Shown here in pieces: positions 21,812 to 33,184 of a stretch of DNA of 64,000 nt; within the stretch, counting starts at the first letter, position 1; every line of letters begins with the position of its first letter. Below the pieces are notes generated by a model that saw only the letters and a program-made list of their open reading frames with translations, was not told the origin of the DNA and made no database searches. The stretch is from Lepidodermella squamata (lineage: Eukaryota > Gastrotricha): assembly GCA_047495785.1 (NCBI GenBank), contig JBLDXI010000036.1, positions 62,001-126,000 on the forward strand. Reading direction: 5' to 3'. Both the position numbers and the translations under genes were made by a program.

Positions 21812-24153
21812 ATGAATATGGAACCAATGACGTATCGATCAATGTCGGAGTTCACTGTTGTTAAACTCTTGTGTTATGGCCGCCTACGACAAACTTATTT
21901 GTACAAACGTAACGAGAGCCCTCAGGAGGAAGTGGTTATCAAAGAAACCAACTTGACAAGCCTTCGCAAGGAATTTGAGAAAGACTTTGACAGAATTGCT
22001 GAACTTATCCCCGAAAGAGTGAGTTTCCATCGATATACATTTCCTGGGAGTGTTTTCCGTTTTTTATTACTTTAAATTTTAAATGAGGCTACCCAGTAGA
22101 AAAATTGGGAAGAGTCTGTAAACCTAAATAATTTTTAAAAATTTTCGAACTTCAGGATTTGTTAATGGTCAATATCAGCCATGGCAACATTGTCAAGGTT
22201 TTTGCAGCTTTCGAAGGTAAATTCCTACTTCCATTAGTCCTAAGTAACAGTTTTCCAACTATAGAGACATACTCCGGCCAAGAGATTTCTTCCCGAAACT
22301 GTATGATGAAATATTTAATGATGGAGTTTTGTGGGGGAGGAAGTTTTGAAAGCCTGATCGAAACTGAGACTGCACCCATCCCGGAAATAATGCTTCAAAT
22401 TTGGTCCCGTCAAGTCGTATCAGCTTTGGCGTATCTTCACGGTCGAAGTATCGTTCATCGCAACATAACGACAAACAACGTACTACTTACCGAAGACCGT
22501 GGCACAGCGAAACTAGCTGACTTGGGGATCATCGAGAAATTAGACACGTAAGGCTGAAAAGGGGCATTATATGAGATGTTCCAAACAGTGGCTCCAAAAT
22601 GTCTGCTCTGGCGAAGTGGAGCTCTTCACCTCCTGAGGTATTGAATAAAGAACCGAAATCACCTGCCAGTGATGTTTGGTCGTTGGGATTAGCGCTTTTC
22701 AAATTAGCCAAAGAATCAGTATGGGAATGAACCTACTAAATCACTTGACAAGTTTCAATATTTTTACAGTTTATCACGAGGGTGAAAATTTTGAGGTAAA
22801 CCGACGAGTTGAAATTAGTTTTAGCAAGCTGGAATTTGTTATATTTTAGTGATAATATGAAGCCGTTTGACCAGTCACGCGGCTATTCGGATGAATTCCG
22901 GGATTTTGTCGTGCAGATGCTCGCCGCGACTCCTGGTGATCGACCGACCTCAACTCAGCTTCAACAGAACAGTTTTCTGTTGAAATCAGCACCCATGCGG
23001 TATACGAAGGTATGATTGATATTCCATATGGCATCCTCATTCGCACAACCATGCAAATTCTTCAGCCCGACCAATCAGTCGCCGAACCAAACAAAGATGC
23101 TGTTAGGGTAATTCAAAATATTGTAAATGTTACGCTTGATCCAAGCCTTGTAAATTAAATTACTAGGAGCTATTTGGCTGTGTTTGTCGGCGGAAAGACT
23201 TGTTGAAATTGGTGCAGTTACTGTCGAACAGTGATCTAGGTCTCAGCGCTAACCTCGAAGACGACGATGAGTGTTCTTTGTTGTACCTTGCAGCTCGGGA
23301 AGGCTGCAACGACTTTGTGGAAATTCTGGTCAGGCATTTTCAGGCAGACATTGAGTTTCGTAATGGGAGTGGCAGTACACCAATGCACATTGCCGCCGAG
23401 AAAGGCCACGTCGAGGTGGTGAGGATGTTGGCTAGCGAGTTCAACGCCGACGTGAAAATGGCCGACAATTATGGCATTACACCACTGTACGTCGCCGCCG
23501 AGAATGGCCACGTCGAGGTGGTGAGGATGTTGGCTGGTGAGTTCAACGCCGACGTGAATATGGCCAGAATAAATGGCTGGACGCCACTGTACATCGCCGC
23601 CTGGTATGGCGACGTCCAGGTGGTGAGGGTGTTGGCAGGCGAGTCCAACGCTGACGTGAATAAGGCCAGCAAAGATGGCTGGACGCCACTGTACATCGCC
23701 GCCTGGAATGGCGACGTCGAGATGTTGAGGGTGTTGGCTGGCGAGTTCAACGCCGACGTAAATAAGGCCAATATTTATGGCGGTACGCCAATGTACATCG
23801 CCGCCTGGAGTGGCGACGTCGAGGTGGTGAGGATGTTGGCTGGCGAGTTCAACGCTGACGTGAATAAGGCGGACAATTATGTCATCACACCACTGTACGT
23901 CGCCGCCGGGAATGGCGACGTAGAGGTGGTGAGGGTGTTGGCTGGCGAGTTCAACGCCGACGTGAATAAGGCCAACAAAGATGGCTGGACGCCACTGTAC
24001 GTCGCAGCCAAGAATGGCCACGTCAAGGTGGTGAGGATGCTGACTGGCGAGTTCAACGCCGACGTGAATAAGGCCAACAAAGATGGCCGTACGCCACTGC
24101 ACATCGCCGTCTTCTTAGGCCACGTCGAAGTAGTGAAGGCTCTGGGTGGCTAA
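21812..24153 (+). CDS. Pseudokinase-ankyrin repeat protein 2 (intact)
   Basis: Seven exons (21812-22018, 22156-22547, 22589-22718, 22770-22795, 22850-23009, 23066-23107, 23167-24153) join in phase into about 647 residues. Kinase landmarks: VVIKETNL, GGGSFESL, HRNITTNNVLL, ADLG, SPPEV, ASDVWSLG and GDRPTSTQL. HRN replaces HRD exactly as in paralogue 1, so loss of the catalytic base predates their duplication. A short exon (PDQSVAEPNKDAVR) links to nine ankyrin repeats of the form GWTPLYIAAWNGDVEVVRVL. The in-frame stretch at about 22217-22297, between the N-lobe and KYLMMEFCGGGS, could instead be an unspliced intron. The 13.8-kb duplication breakpoint (22952) lies inside exon 5, and this is the only intact copy. 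Confidence 0.88.
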
Positions 24154-24179
24154 GCTTTCTGCTGATTAAGCCACCCAGA
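24139..24179 (+). terminator. Perfect hairpin spanning the ankyrin gene stop codon
   Basis: CTCTGGGTGGCT is followed, after about 17 bases, by its reverse complement AGCCACCCAGAG. The left arm ends at the stop codon of pseudokinase-ankyrin gene 2. It lies between convergent genes and could act in 3' end formation or just be a chance inverted duplication. Confidence 0.4.
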
Positions 24180-24194
24180 GTTGAGGGCTGTGAT

Positions 24195-26198
24195 CTAAAA
24201 TAAGGTCAAACTCACAGGGGGATCGGGAGCGAACTTCTCGCACACCGCATATGGAATGTGGGTGTTACAGTCGAACGATTTGTATACCACTGGGGTTGCG
24301 TAAGTTCCATCGTCGGTAGGAGCCAGGGCAACACAGGCTTCGTCCGGTGGTGAAACCCACTGGCTCGCAGTGTTCGTGAAGCTGGAACCGTCGTACCACT
24401 GAAACTCGCCGTTGTTGTGGTTCAGGCCAATCCACGCAGATTCAATGACAACACCACCGGCTTGGTACGCCTGCAAGTTGTAGATGGCATAGGTCAAATC
24501 ACCGGCCGACATTATTGTCGCGAGCGAGCCGTTGATAGCTTGGCCCTCTGCCATTGCGCCGCCCCGAGTTGCTGCGGTTAGCTCAGTGACGATTAGCTTC
24601 TTGACAGATAACGCGCACTTGGCCTGGTCCGGGAAGACGCGGTAGCCTGGGAATCGGTCTTCAGTCGCCGAGTCACAGCCAACGCCGGTGCTTGATGTGC
24701 ATCGAACTATTGACCTGTTAGTTTTCTTGGCGCAGCGAACAAAGCCGACCTGAGCCTGATGGGAAAGGATAGGAGTACTTAAATATTTTTCCTAAATTCT
24801 ATGAAGCTTTCTGAACCTTAGGTCAAAGCTAAAGCAGAATAAAATCATTCTTTGGAATTTTGCATTTTCTAGAGAAAAGTTTCCCTGGAACTTACGGCAG
24901 GGGCAAGATCAGCGAGGCAGCTGCCATAGTTCATTGGGAAGCTCTGCGTGGATGCGAACAGCTTGATCTAAAATGAATTGGTATGCTGAAAATTAATTAG
25001 CTTCGTCCAGCGTTTAAAATTTACTTGATAAAAGTTCTGGGGGCAAATGGCGTAGCACGACTTGGCTCCAGCTCCATCCATGCATTGAACAGCTTTCTGT
25101 TTGAAAAATCACAAGTTAGGATGGTATACGATTCACAATTTCCTACTCACCCCTAAAACGCAGTTCTCCAAATTCGAGTAGATACTGTTTGAGTAGACCT
25201 GCGTCTCCGTGCTGGCTGAACAGCCGACGCTTCGTGGTTTGCAGAGATTGAACTGGCCGGAAGTTTTGCTGAAACAACGAACATGCTGAGTCTCGCTGAC
25301 CGGAACAGTCACTGAAAAAATAAAACAAAAAAGTAGAACGCGAGGCCTGGATTTCGATCAAATTGCAATGAAAAAAATATTTTAAAAAATTTTTGGAAAT
25401 TTTAAATTGAGAGGAATTAATCTACCTTGGCCGTTGGTGCAAAGGCCGAGATTGCCATACAGCGTTGTGCTAGTGTTCTGGAAAAAAATCAATTAGGCTG
25501 AAGCCATGACCAATTCGATTTTAGACTTACCGAACTATTCGGACAGGTGAAGGAATCTGGAACGCACGTTTGGATGGTACCGTTCAATGTGCAACGCCTA
25601 AATTGCAAATTCTAGGGAAAATGAGGAATATGCAAAAAGTTAGCAATCATTAAAATGTCTCACGCTGAAAGTGACCCGTCTCGCCTCGCATGCGTTGAAG
25701 TTGAATTTGAAACTCAGCGTAGCTGCTGTGTTGGCGAACCAGAAAAGCTAGGCAAAACAAGATAATTTTATGCGAAATTGTTTTGTAAATTGGTTACTTA
25801 CGTTCATTTCACCTCCAAGCAAATTGCAACCCAGGTTTCCGGGCCCGCATGATGGGGTGAGAGCCCCATATTTGTAGCACATACGGGCATTCTAATAAAT
25901 AAAAAAATTGCACACGAAAAAACAAAATTTTAAAAATTTGCTAACCCCAGGTACCGACTCGCAGGAAAACCGGCCCTTGCTGTGAAATAAGCAATTTTTG
26001 AATACAGATTTTATATTTAGGTTCAAGAGACCTGAAAATCACGAAGAGGATCACAGCCAGTAGCCGCTTGAATGCAGGTCGTGAATCGTTCGTTCGTTCG
26101 TGCGAGAAGCATCGCACCCAGTTGGTTGGCCTCGACCTGCCAAAGGCTGGATCGACCAGGGCGATCAGACATAGCAGAGCTAAATAAGTTAGAGCCAT
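24195..26198 (-). CDS. Secreted cysteine-rich protein with C-terminal CTLD (gene C), exon 1 frame problem
   Basis: Ten exons: 26032-26198, 25946-25975, 25802-25891, 25664-25747, 25531-25611, 25426-25477, 25151-25311, 25025-25096, 24896-24967 and 24195-24755. Exon 1 gives a signal peptide (MALTYLALLCLIALVDPAFG) and RCFSHER. Middle exons give CYKYGALTPSCGPGNLGC, CTLNGTIQTCVPDSFTC and a second RCFSKTSGQFNLC unit. The last exon holds one CTLD (SAWIGLNHNNGEFQWYDGSS, ending AVCEKF). It has no EPN/QPD triplet. A GAAC microsatellite near 26086-26102 throws exon 1 out of the frame that encodes TTCIQAATGCDPLRDFQ, so the allele may be null or the repeat length misread. The gene is convergent with, and only about 40 bases from, the ankyrin gene. 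Confidence 0.8.
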
Positions 26199-27428
26199 CA
26201 AAAATAAACTTTTCAGTAGCTGGAAAATTGAATGAATGAATTTGAAGAATGGCTCTCAATTTCAACGTTCTCTTTCAGGCCATACGTTTGCGGCGCCGTT
26301 CATCTCTCTGTGTCATGGCACGCTCCGCCAAACACTGGCCGCAAAAATCGTGTGCTGATCTTGTTATTTTTGACCAAGTTCAATTTCGCAGACATTTGCT
26401 GAGGTTTTTATTACAAAAATAGATTGCTGGAAAATTTGAACGCACTCGGTATAGTGAAAAAAGTTGACGTCATTGGAAAGAAACTATAATACGAAGAAAA
26501 ATCATCCTAGTTTATTTTTGGACAATATTTTCTGGTTCATTCTACAATATTTTCGATGACATTCGATGATGGCTCGCCGAAAAATTAATCACAACGCTGA
26601 TCGAACAATAGTACCTCGGTTTTAAAAAAAACGTAACTTTTGATATTTCGCCGAATACCCGCTGATTTAGTCGAAATATGTTTGAGACAAATGGGACCAC
26701 CTGCCAACGATAGCGCAGAGGATTTAGAGCCTGTCCATGTCAGTAAATTATAATTTCTTGTTTTATAATTGACATTACAAAGACTTCACTATGTTTCGAA
26801 CAGCTTTGGACATAATCAGCGGGTATTTTCGGAGTTGTTGGCGAGAAAATCCATTTTGTTGGTGAAAGTATGCCAATCGATAGCGGTTTCCGTTGCATAG
26901 GTGAGAGTCCACAATTTGATTGTGAAAACGCAAAGTTGATGGTAGAAATTATATTTCCCCTTCCGCGTTAAAATATACCCTGAATTTGCTGGTGATTTTT
27001 TAAAATTATATAGTCAATTTTGACTCGCAAGATAGATCCTAATATTTTGATTTCAGGCCACTGGAAAATTCCAAAAATTAGCAAATTAGTCTCCGCTAAC
27101 AGGAGGACCCGAATTCAAAAAAATGATTCGACACGGTACGGCTTGGGGCAATCTTGAAGCTTCCAAGTTGACTAGAGATTTCAACCAAATAAAACGAGGA
27201 AAATTTGAAGATTTTCTACTAAAAAAGCTCCAAAACCTTAAAAAATCGCCGAAACAGGGGGATAAATTCTCATTTTTGTTGTGCGGTCTTGCCCCTCCTC
27301 TGTCGCTTACTGGAACGATTCCAAAATAATGCCACAATTGATCTCAATAAATTGGATTGATGTATAAGATACATCGTATTCCATCTTCTTTACTTCATTC
27401 TCTCACGAATAATTTCAGATCAAAAGAA
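26199..27428. other. Intergenic region between genes C and D
   Basis: This contains the upstream region of gene C and the 3' flank of pseudogene D. A short inverted repeat (CCGAATACCCGCTGA near 26648 and its complement near 26817) is the only structure I see. I see no supported gene. Confidence 0.45.
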
Positions 27429-28492
27429 TCATAAAAACCTCTCGCATAAGACGTTGTCAATGAGGTAATCGCAAGTTATTGTTCTATAGTAGAAATCGCT
27501 ACTTGGATACTGATTGATTGCTTGATATTGATACGAAAAATACACGCAGCCATCAGGCGAAGAATTGATAACCCACTGCGATGCAAATTGATTGAAGTCC
27601 GAACCATCGTCCCATTTGAATACGCCGTTTTGCCCTTGAAGAGCCACCCAGTTATTGCCGATTCTTGGTGGACCTTTCAGCAGCTGTCTGGCGGCCGCCA
27701 GCTCTATATCTGACCTAATCGAAGCCATCGTAGCATTTTGTTGCGCGCATTTAGCCGAACCGGCGTCATGATTGCCTACCCCCAAAGGTAATACAAAGTA
27801 TTGCTTGACCACATTTTGACAGCTGGTCTCGTCCGCATAGTTGACTGTAGCCGGAATTCGAATTTCAGTAGCCGCGTTACAGCCTGGTCTGTCGCCGACG
27901 CATGGAACCACGGCGTCACTTTTGCCAACACAACGTAAATAGGCAGACTGTAAAATATTAAAAACATTTGTTATTCGAAATTCACACATCTTCGATTCCC
28001 TTAGCATTTCGAAGGGTACAAAAGGGCACATAATTAAGGACATTGAAAAAATCACACAAATCAATTATGCTAAACAATTCAAACTTGAAAACCCAAATCA
28101 AATTTAGATATTAGAATTTTCCTGTTTAATGGCATTAAATAAAGTACTTGTTTAAACAAGATTTTGCCTTGCTTCACCTGTGTGAGGTCTTTGGGACAGG
28201 CTGCGTATGACAGTCGATCGGAAGAATCCTTGCAGGAAACAGCTTTCTGTTAAAGAAAACCCGCATGGTATGTCAAAGCTCGAACATTTATTTAGTGTTT
28301 AAAATTACGCCGAGCAGGCAAGATTCACGGTTGACGTAAACTTGAGACGAATATTGCCGAGTTTCGCTGCTAGCATAGCAGCCAGAGTTCTGCGGTCGGC
28401 AGTTGTTGAATTTTCCAGTTGTTGAATCAAAGCAACGGATATGCGGCTTCTCGCTGATAGGAACGGTGACTGCAAGTTGAACAGATCACAAT

Positions 28493-28682
28493 TAGTGTGC
28501 GGGAGTACGTGAGGAGATGGGTATAGGGGATACGTGCACCCCACCTCGAGTGGTCCAGGCAAAAGAACCCAAAAAAACCACATGAGAACCACATAAAAAC
28601 CGCAGGACCCTGTAGCCAGATGAATTCAGAGCTGAAAATACCCAAACGTCAACCCCACCCCTCGGGGATCCTACTTCATCCA
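28493..28682. mobile_element. Diverged hAT-type MITE in an intron of pseudogene D
   Basis: It begins GTGTGCGGGAGTACGTGAGG and ends GGGGATCCTACTTCATCCACTG, matching both ends of the 57128-57278 element. The target duplication is no longer clear. Confidence 0.5.
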
Positions 28683-28837
28683 CTGAAATTGGTCAAGCTA
28701 AGGCATCTTCGCTCTTGAACGAAATGCAGAACCAACAATAACTTGAGAAGTTTACTAACCTGATCAATTGGCGCAAGAAGCGAGATCGGGATACAACGTC
28801 GATTCAGTGACCTTTAAATAATAAAAGATACAATCTA

Positions 28838-29011
28838 ACTTCCCTCGAAGTAATCGGTCTCTTCGTTGGAGCCCGTGGTACCATCACCAAGTTCTTCCGC
28901 GACTTCGCAAAACGTCTCGAACTACCGCAGTCACTCATGTGCGACATCGTCATTTCAACGATAAAAGACTCATGCAAAATCATAAATAATCATTTGTACA
29001 GAAAGAATTAG
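28838..29011 (+). mobile_element. Non-LTR retrotransposon reverse transcriptase fragment
   Basis: The plus-strand reading frame gives VIGLFVGARGTITKFFRDFA, then KRLELP, and runs to a TAG at 29009. The GARGT stretch resembles the region after the reverse transcriptase core in LINE-type elements. It is only about 57 codons long, lies antisense in an intron of pseudogene D, and has no flanking element left. Confidence 0.6.
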
Positions 29012-29823
29012 TTAAATGTAAATACCCGCGTCTATAGGCAAACTGTTACTTAGTATCAGTCGGATCATTGTTTTAACAATAAACTACTACCTTGTTAAAC
29101 TGAATCTTGGTCGAAAAATACAACTTACCCAATTGTTCGGGCAAAAGTAAGGCTCTGGAACACAGGTTTTGGTAACGTCAGTAGAAGTGCATCGTCTGAA
29201 TTTTAATTTCTAGAAAAATGATACAAACAATTATTAATAGAGTTTGGGATTTCAGCAATTCCGGAATTCTCACATCGAAAACAGCTCTTTTCTTCTCGCA
29301 TTCGTTTAGGTTGTAACGGAGATTGAGAGTCGGCAACCGGTTTCCGAACCAGAAAAGCTGGGAAAAATGGAGACAATTTATTTCTGGATTAATAAAAGTT
29401 ATTTTTGCTCACGTTCATTTCACCGGGTCTGTTGCAGCCAACATTTCCGGGCATTCACTTTGGAGTTAGAGCCTCGTATTTGTAGCACATCCGAGCATTC
29501 TACATAATTTTGAGAAACATTATTCTCCAAGACAAAGAATAGGGAAATAATCCTTACTCCTCGTTCGCAAACGCCAATCTTTCGAAAAATTTGGGCCCAA
29601 CTGTCAATAAAGAGAAAATACCAATAAAGAATAAAGATTTCTGTAGATAATTCGACTGACTAACCGAATATTCGGTGAGTAGATTACAGGCATTGGAAGC
29701 CAGTACGCAAGACGTGTATCTATTGCTTAGCTGCGAGAAGCATCGCATCCAATTCAAAGGCTTGCTACTTTTAGCTAGCCCAACAACCACAACACAAAGC
29801 ATAAACAAATGACAGGTATTCAT

Positions 29824-30406
29824 TATCCGAAATAACCGAAATAAATTCTAGACTTCAATAAATGAATTAATGAAAAAATAAAGTGAATTAGAAATGAGGT
29901 CGATTTTCCCTCGATGACAGACAGAAACTTCTTTTTTTAAATTTTTACGCGCCGCACGCTTTCGTCTCACATATCAACAATAGCCTTTTGGCTGGGAAAT
30001 TGAAGGCTATAGCAAAAAATCCCGATTATCTAAAGATAGCTCGTCTCTTGGCCAAAGTTCATTTGCGATTCGAGACAAAAAAAATCGATCCGGAAAGTAA
30101 AACGGTGTTCTGATTTCCTAACAACAGACATAAGACGCCTGTTTTTGAGTTCATTCAAGCATTTGTGAATTACGTAATCGAAATCACGCGTCCTCGAGAT
30201 TTTTCCGATTTATCGCGAGCCCTGCCTAGGGGCGCAAAAAAACCTGGAAAGCTTTATGATGAAATGCAGACAAATCGCAAGGTCACCTATTTTTAGAAAG
30301 TGTCGCCAGACAACGCGTGTGAAGAATAGCTATCTATGAAACTATAACGCTCATTTTCATTCTAGCATTTGTTCTCTTTTTTGATAATAAAGACCTTTTT
30401 ATTATA
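29824..30406. other. Divergent intergenic region between genes D and E
   Basis: Genes D (minus) and E (plus) start here in opposite directions, so promoters for both should lie within. No specific motif is identifiable. Confidence 0.45.
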
Positions 30407-31243
30407 ATGGCTATTCGCATTATAATTTTCCTGGGCTTTGCTGGATCGGCCTTCTCAGTCGACTACAAGCGCTGCTTTTCCCGGGTCAATGATACCTTTA
30501 CTGGTTGTAAATTGGCCTGCTCTTTCTTCGACGAAGTTCAACTCGGACTCGCTTTGCCGTCAACTGCCAGTTGCTTACAAGGGGTGAGATTCTGCGATTT
30601 TCAGAATCAAAATTAAATATTAAAGTGTGTTTATTTCAGTCCGCTAGAAGCTGTTTCAACTACAAAAGAATCAACGTGCGGTGTGTCCCTCGCAACTTGG
30701 CCTGTTCATCGATCGATGAAGTCATGGTTAGCCGTGAAGATTTTTTTGATATTTTCCGTAAATTTCATTACTTCACATATAGACAACTGAGTTTCTGGGC
30801 AATAATTTCGAAACACAGTATAAATTTTGCAGGACAACTGTCAAAAACTTTCTGGTCAGTCTTTTCTCTATTCAATATTTAATTGTTAAATGCGATTTTT
30901 TTAGAATGTTCAAGCTAAGCTATGCGACAAAAATGGCCAGCGAACTTGTATTCCAATCAATGGATCACGTCCTAAGGGTGGGGTAAGTGGAAAATATTGA
31001 ATAAATTGGACTTATTTTTTCCCAATTTTAGAAAATTATTGGTTATTGGACTAGGACGTTGATGTGTATGGGGCAAGAAAATCGTGAGTTTCTCGATCGA
31101 TGGCAATTATTTTTGAATTATTCATTTGTTTAGTTGTGAGAAGCGACGCAGATTTCGTGTCGCACTATCGATGCTTTCTTCAAAGCGACCGGTCATTTGC
31201 GGGCTGCCGAACAACACCTTGCAAAGCGGACAGCATGACGCAG
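30407..31243 (+). pseudogene. Secreted cysteine-rich gene, N-terminal exons, broken by a MITE (gene E)
   Basis: Six exons join in phase: 30407-30583 (signal peptide MAIRIIIFLGFAGSAFSV, RCFSRVNDTFTGC; the small second exon of the family is fused in), 30640-30726 (SARSCFNYKRINVRCVPRNL), 30783-30854, 30905-30982, 31032-31083 and 31134-31243 (HYRCFLQSDRSFAGC). They match the N-terminal exons of gene B on the other strand. The next exon would begin at 31300, but a hAT MITE (31309-31759) is inserted nine bases into it. No CTLD follows. It probably makes no full product. Confidence 0.72.
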
Positions 31244-31308
31244 GTAAGCCGATGATTCATTTGATTTTCGCTCATTGAAATTTATTTTCTTTTATTCAGT
31301 CCTATAGT

Positions 31309-31759
31309 CAGTGACTTTGATTTGATTTGATTTGATTTGATTTATTCAGTAAATCACAGGTCTTTGTAAATCAATCATTTCAAATCAAATCCCCAAAAAA
31401 TCGATAGTAAATCAATCAAATCAAATCATCAGGCCTGTTTAAATCAAATCAAATCAAATCTTTCGCATAGGGAAACATGAGTATCATGGTAAATTTCTGG
31501 GGATTCTTTCAAATTTCAAGCTTCGTTTTAGCACTATGAGTATGAAGGGGCATGAATAGCTCCAGGCTTTGGAAAACAGTAGTTTTCAAGGCAAATGTGA
31601 GTTCTCATGTTTAGCAACAGGGGAATTCCGAGAGTTCTTATTTTTATAAATCAGCAGTAAATCAAAAATCAAATGGGCTAAATTTAAATCAAATCAAATC
31701 ATCTTGAAATTTTCTAAATCAAATCATCAAAAAATGGCCTAAATCAAATCAAGTCTCTG
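31309..31759. mobile_element. hAT MITE built of TCAAA/TTTGA repeats, with perfect 8-bp target duplication
   Basis: The ends are CAGTGACTTTGATTTGA and, reversed, CAGAGACTTGATTTGATT. Both flanks read CCTATAGT (31301-31308 and 31760-31767). An 8-base duplication with CAG-starting ends is the hAT signature. The ends and interior are largely AATCA/TTGAT repeats, so the inverted repeats can pair along much of the element. Confidence 0.9.
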
Positions 31760-31895
31760 CCTATAGTGCAGGAGCATACATAGATGAAGCTCATCTAGAT
31801 GAAGCTCATTGCGTCGCTCTAATCATCAACTGGTCAAAACAAAATCGCCTCTCTGAATATTTTCCAGTCCTTGTACGATCACGCGAAAATCTAAG

Positions 31896-32849
31896 TACAT
31901 TACGCCAATCCTACGACCATTTTCAAATATTTTGACACTGATGGCGAGTTGAAAATTTTTTAACGAGATGGGAGAAGCGACTTTCATGGGAGACATCCAA
32001 AACATGACTCATGTGACTTTCAATACTAATTCTATGGTTCCAATTTTGATGATGTTGAAAAACTACGATCTCCACAATTTTCTTCGGAGAATCGTCCAGC
32101 CCATTCTCGATCGAACTTCCGCAACGGAAATCGATGTATCCATTTTAATTTCAGCGGCATTGGGGATATTGCTACCAAGACCACGTGATGAATTGGCTAA
32201 ACTATTTAAGCGATTTGTTATGGTAGATTCAGCAAAGTGGGATAATTCTTACAAAATCGGAGTTCAAATTCGACTGGGAGATGAAAATGAATTCTTCATG
32301 GACCCTGAAGAAGTTTTGTGTTACGGCGAATGGTTGCCAAACAAATTCTAGCTGCTAACAGGTCTAAATTCATAATTTTCCTAACTGCAGACAAATTATT
32401 GGAGTCAAGCCGGTCTCTAATTAAGGAATCGATTATTCAAAAAATCAATAATCGATCGATCGAAATCGATATTGTGTCTACGAGCGATCGATGCCCCGAA
32501 GTCGAAGCTCACCATTCTCAATATGATGCCAAAAGATGCGAGTCAGACCTGGTTGTTCTACGCACGGACTTTCCTCGATTTCTACGTTCTGACACGCATT
32601 GATGAACTCGTGATTTCGCGTAGTGGTTACAGCGAAATGGCCTCATTTCACAGCCTGCGACCCACTTTGCGGTACTTTGTAGAAAATGTAGATTCGCCGA
32701 GAGAGGCGTTGGTAAAATCGTGCCTCTTGAGCATGGCTATGGTGAAGCGATTCGGTTTGAGAATGCTGGCAAAGGTATGTCTTGCCAGTTTCAACATTTC
32801 AACCGAATCGGCACAACGTTCGCTTTTGAAGTTTGTGATTGAAAGTTGA
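31896..32849 (+). pseudogene. Fucosyltransferase-like glycosyltransferase, frame-disrupted
   Basis: The pieces in order are IFKYFDTDGELKIF (about 31911), MGEATFMGDIQNMTHVTFNT (from 31968), YKIGVQIRLGDENEF, AANRSKFIIFLTADKLLE (from about 32336) and WLFYARTFLDFYVLTRIDEL followed by VISRSGYSEMASFHS (to 32680). QIRLGD fits the conserved arginine-aspartate motif I of the alpha-1,2/1,6 and protein O-fucosyltransferase superfamily, and DEL-x-ISRSGYSEMAS the nucleotide-sugar-binding C-lobe. The frame must shift at a T run near 31958, near 32318 and near 32530. Three frame changes imply a pseudogene or error-prone sequence. A signal or membrane anchor is not visible. It would be a Golgi or ER enzyme if functional. 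Confidence 0.65.
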
Positions 32850-33184
32850 CAGAATTCGATGAAATTAAAACGATGCGTCCCGCTGTCACCATGCATAATG
32901 AAATGCCGACTTTATTCAGCTGATTTGCGCAAAAAAATATTTTATATTTAATTAAGTTACGGGATTTTAAGATAACAGGATGGCATGAATTATAGCAAGA
33001 AAAAAAATCAATATCAACTGACATGTTGCTCATGATCAAGTGCATTTGGCCTTATAAGCAACAGCCAGAATTGAATTCAAGTCGCAGCATACCTAAAAGA
33101 TGCCAGAAACGATTAATCACTTTAATTAGGTTTAGATATAGATGCAAAATGATGACAGTAAACACAGACAGTCATCGATGATCA

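Larger units (their letters stand above)
27429..29823 (-). pseudogene. Disrupted cysteine-rich CTLD gene (gene D)
   Basis: This paralogue of gene C has matching exons at 29665-29823 (signal peptide, RCFSQLSNRYTSC), 29558-29600, 29413-29499, 29274-29357, 29129-29209, about 28762-28812, 28309-28469, 28178-28246 and 27429-27954 (CTLD ending DNVLCERFL). Exon 2 has 43 bases instead of 42, losing frame in a T run. Exon 3 has TGA at 29455-29457 where a cysteine is expected (LTPK-stop-MPGNVGC). Exon 6 has TGA at 28764-28766. The equivalent of gene C's ninth exon is not visible. The CTLD exon itself is intact (NNWVALQGQNGVFKWDDGSD). With three lesions it is most likely a pseudogene, though homopolymer errors could explain one. 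Confidence 0.78.

Noticed and set aside
27086-27337. Overlapping open frames on both strands between genes C and D
   Set aside because: Neither has a recognisable motif, and the two are complementary shadows. Identity with the second copy only reflects the 13.8-kb duplication.
31309-31759. Direct repeats that could be mistaken for a CRISPR-like or satellite array
   Set aside because: The repeats are 5-base units inside an element with hAT ends and an 8-base target duplication, and the gene context is eukaryotic.
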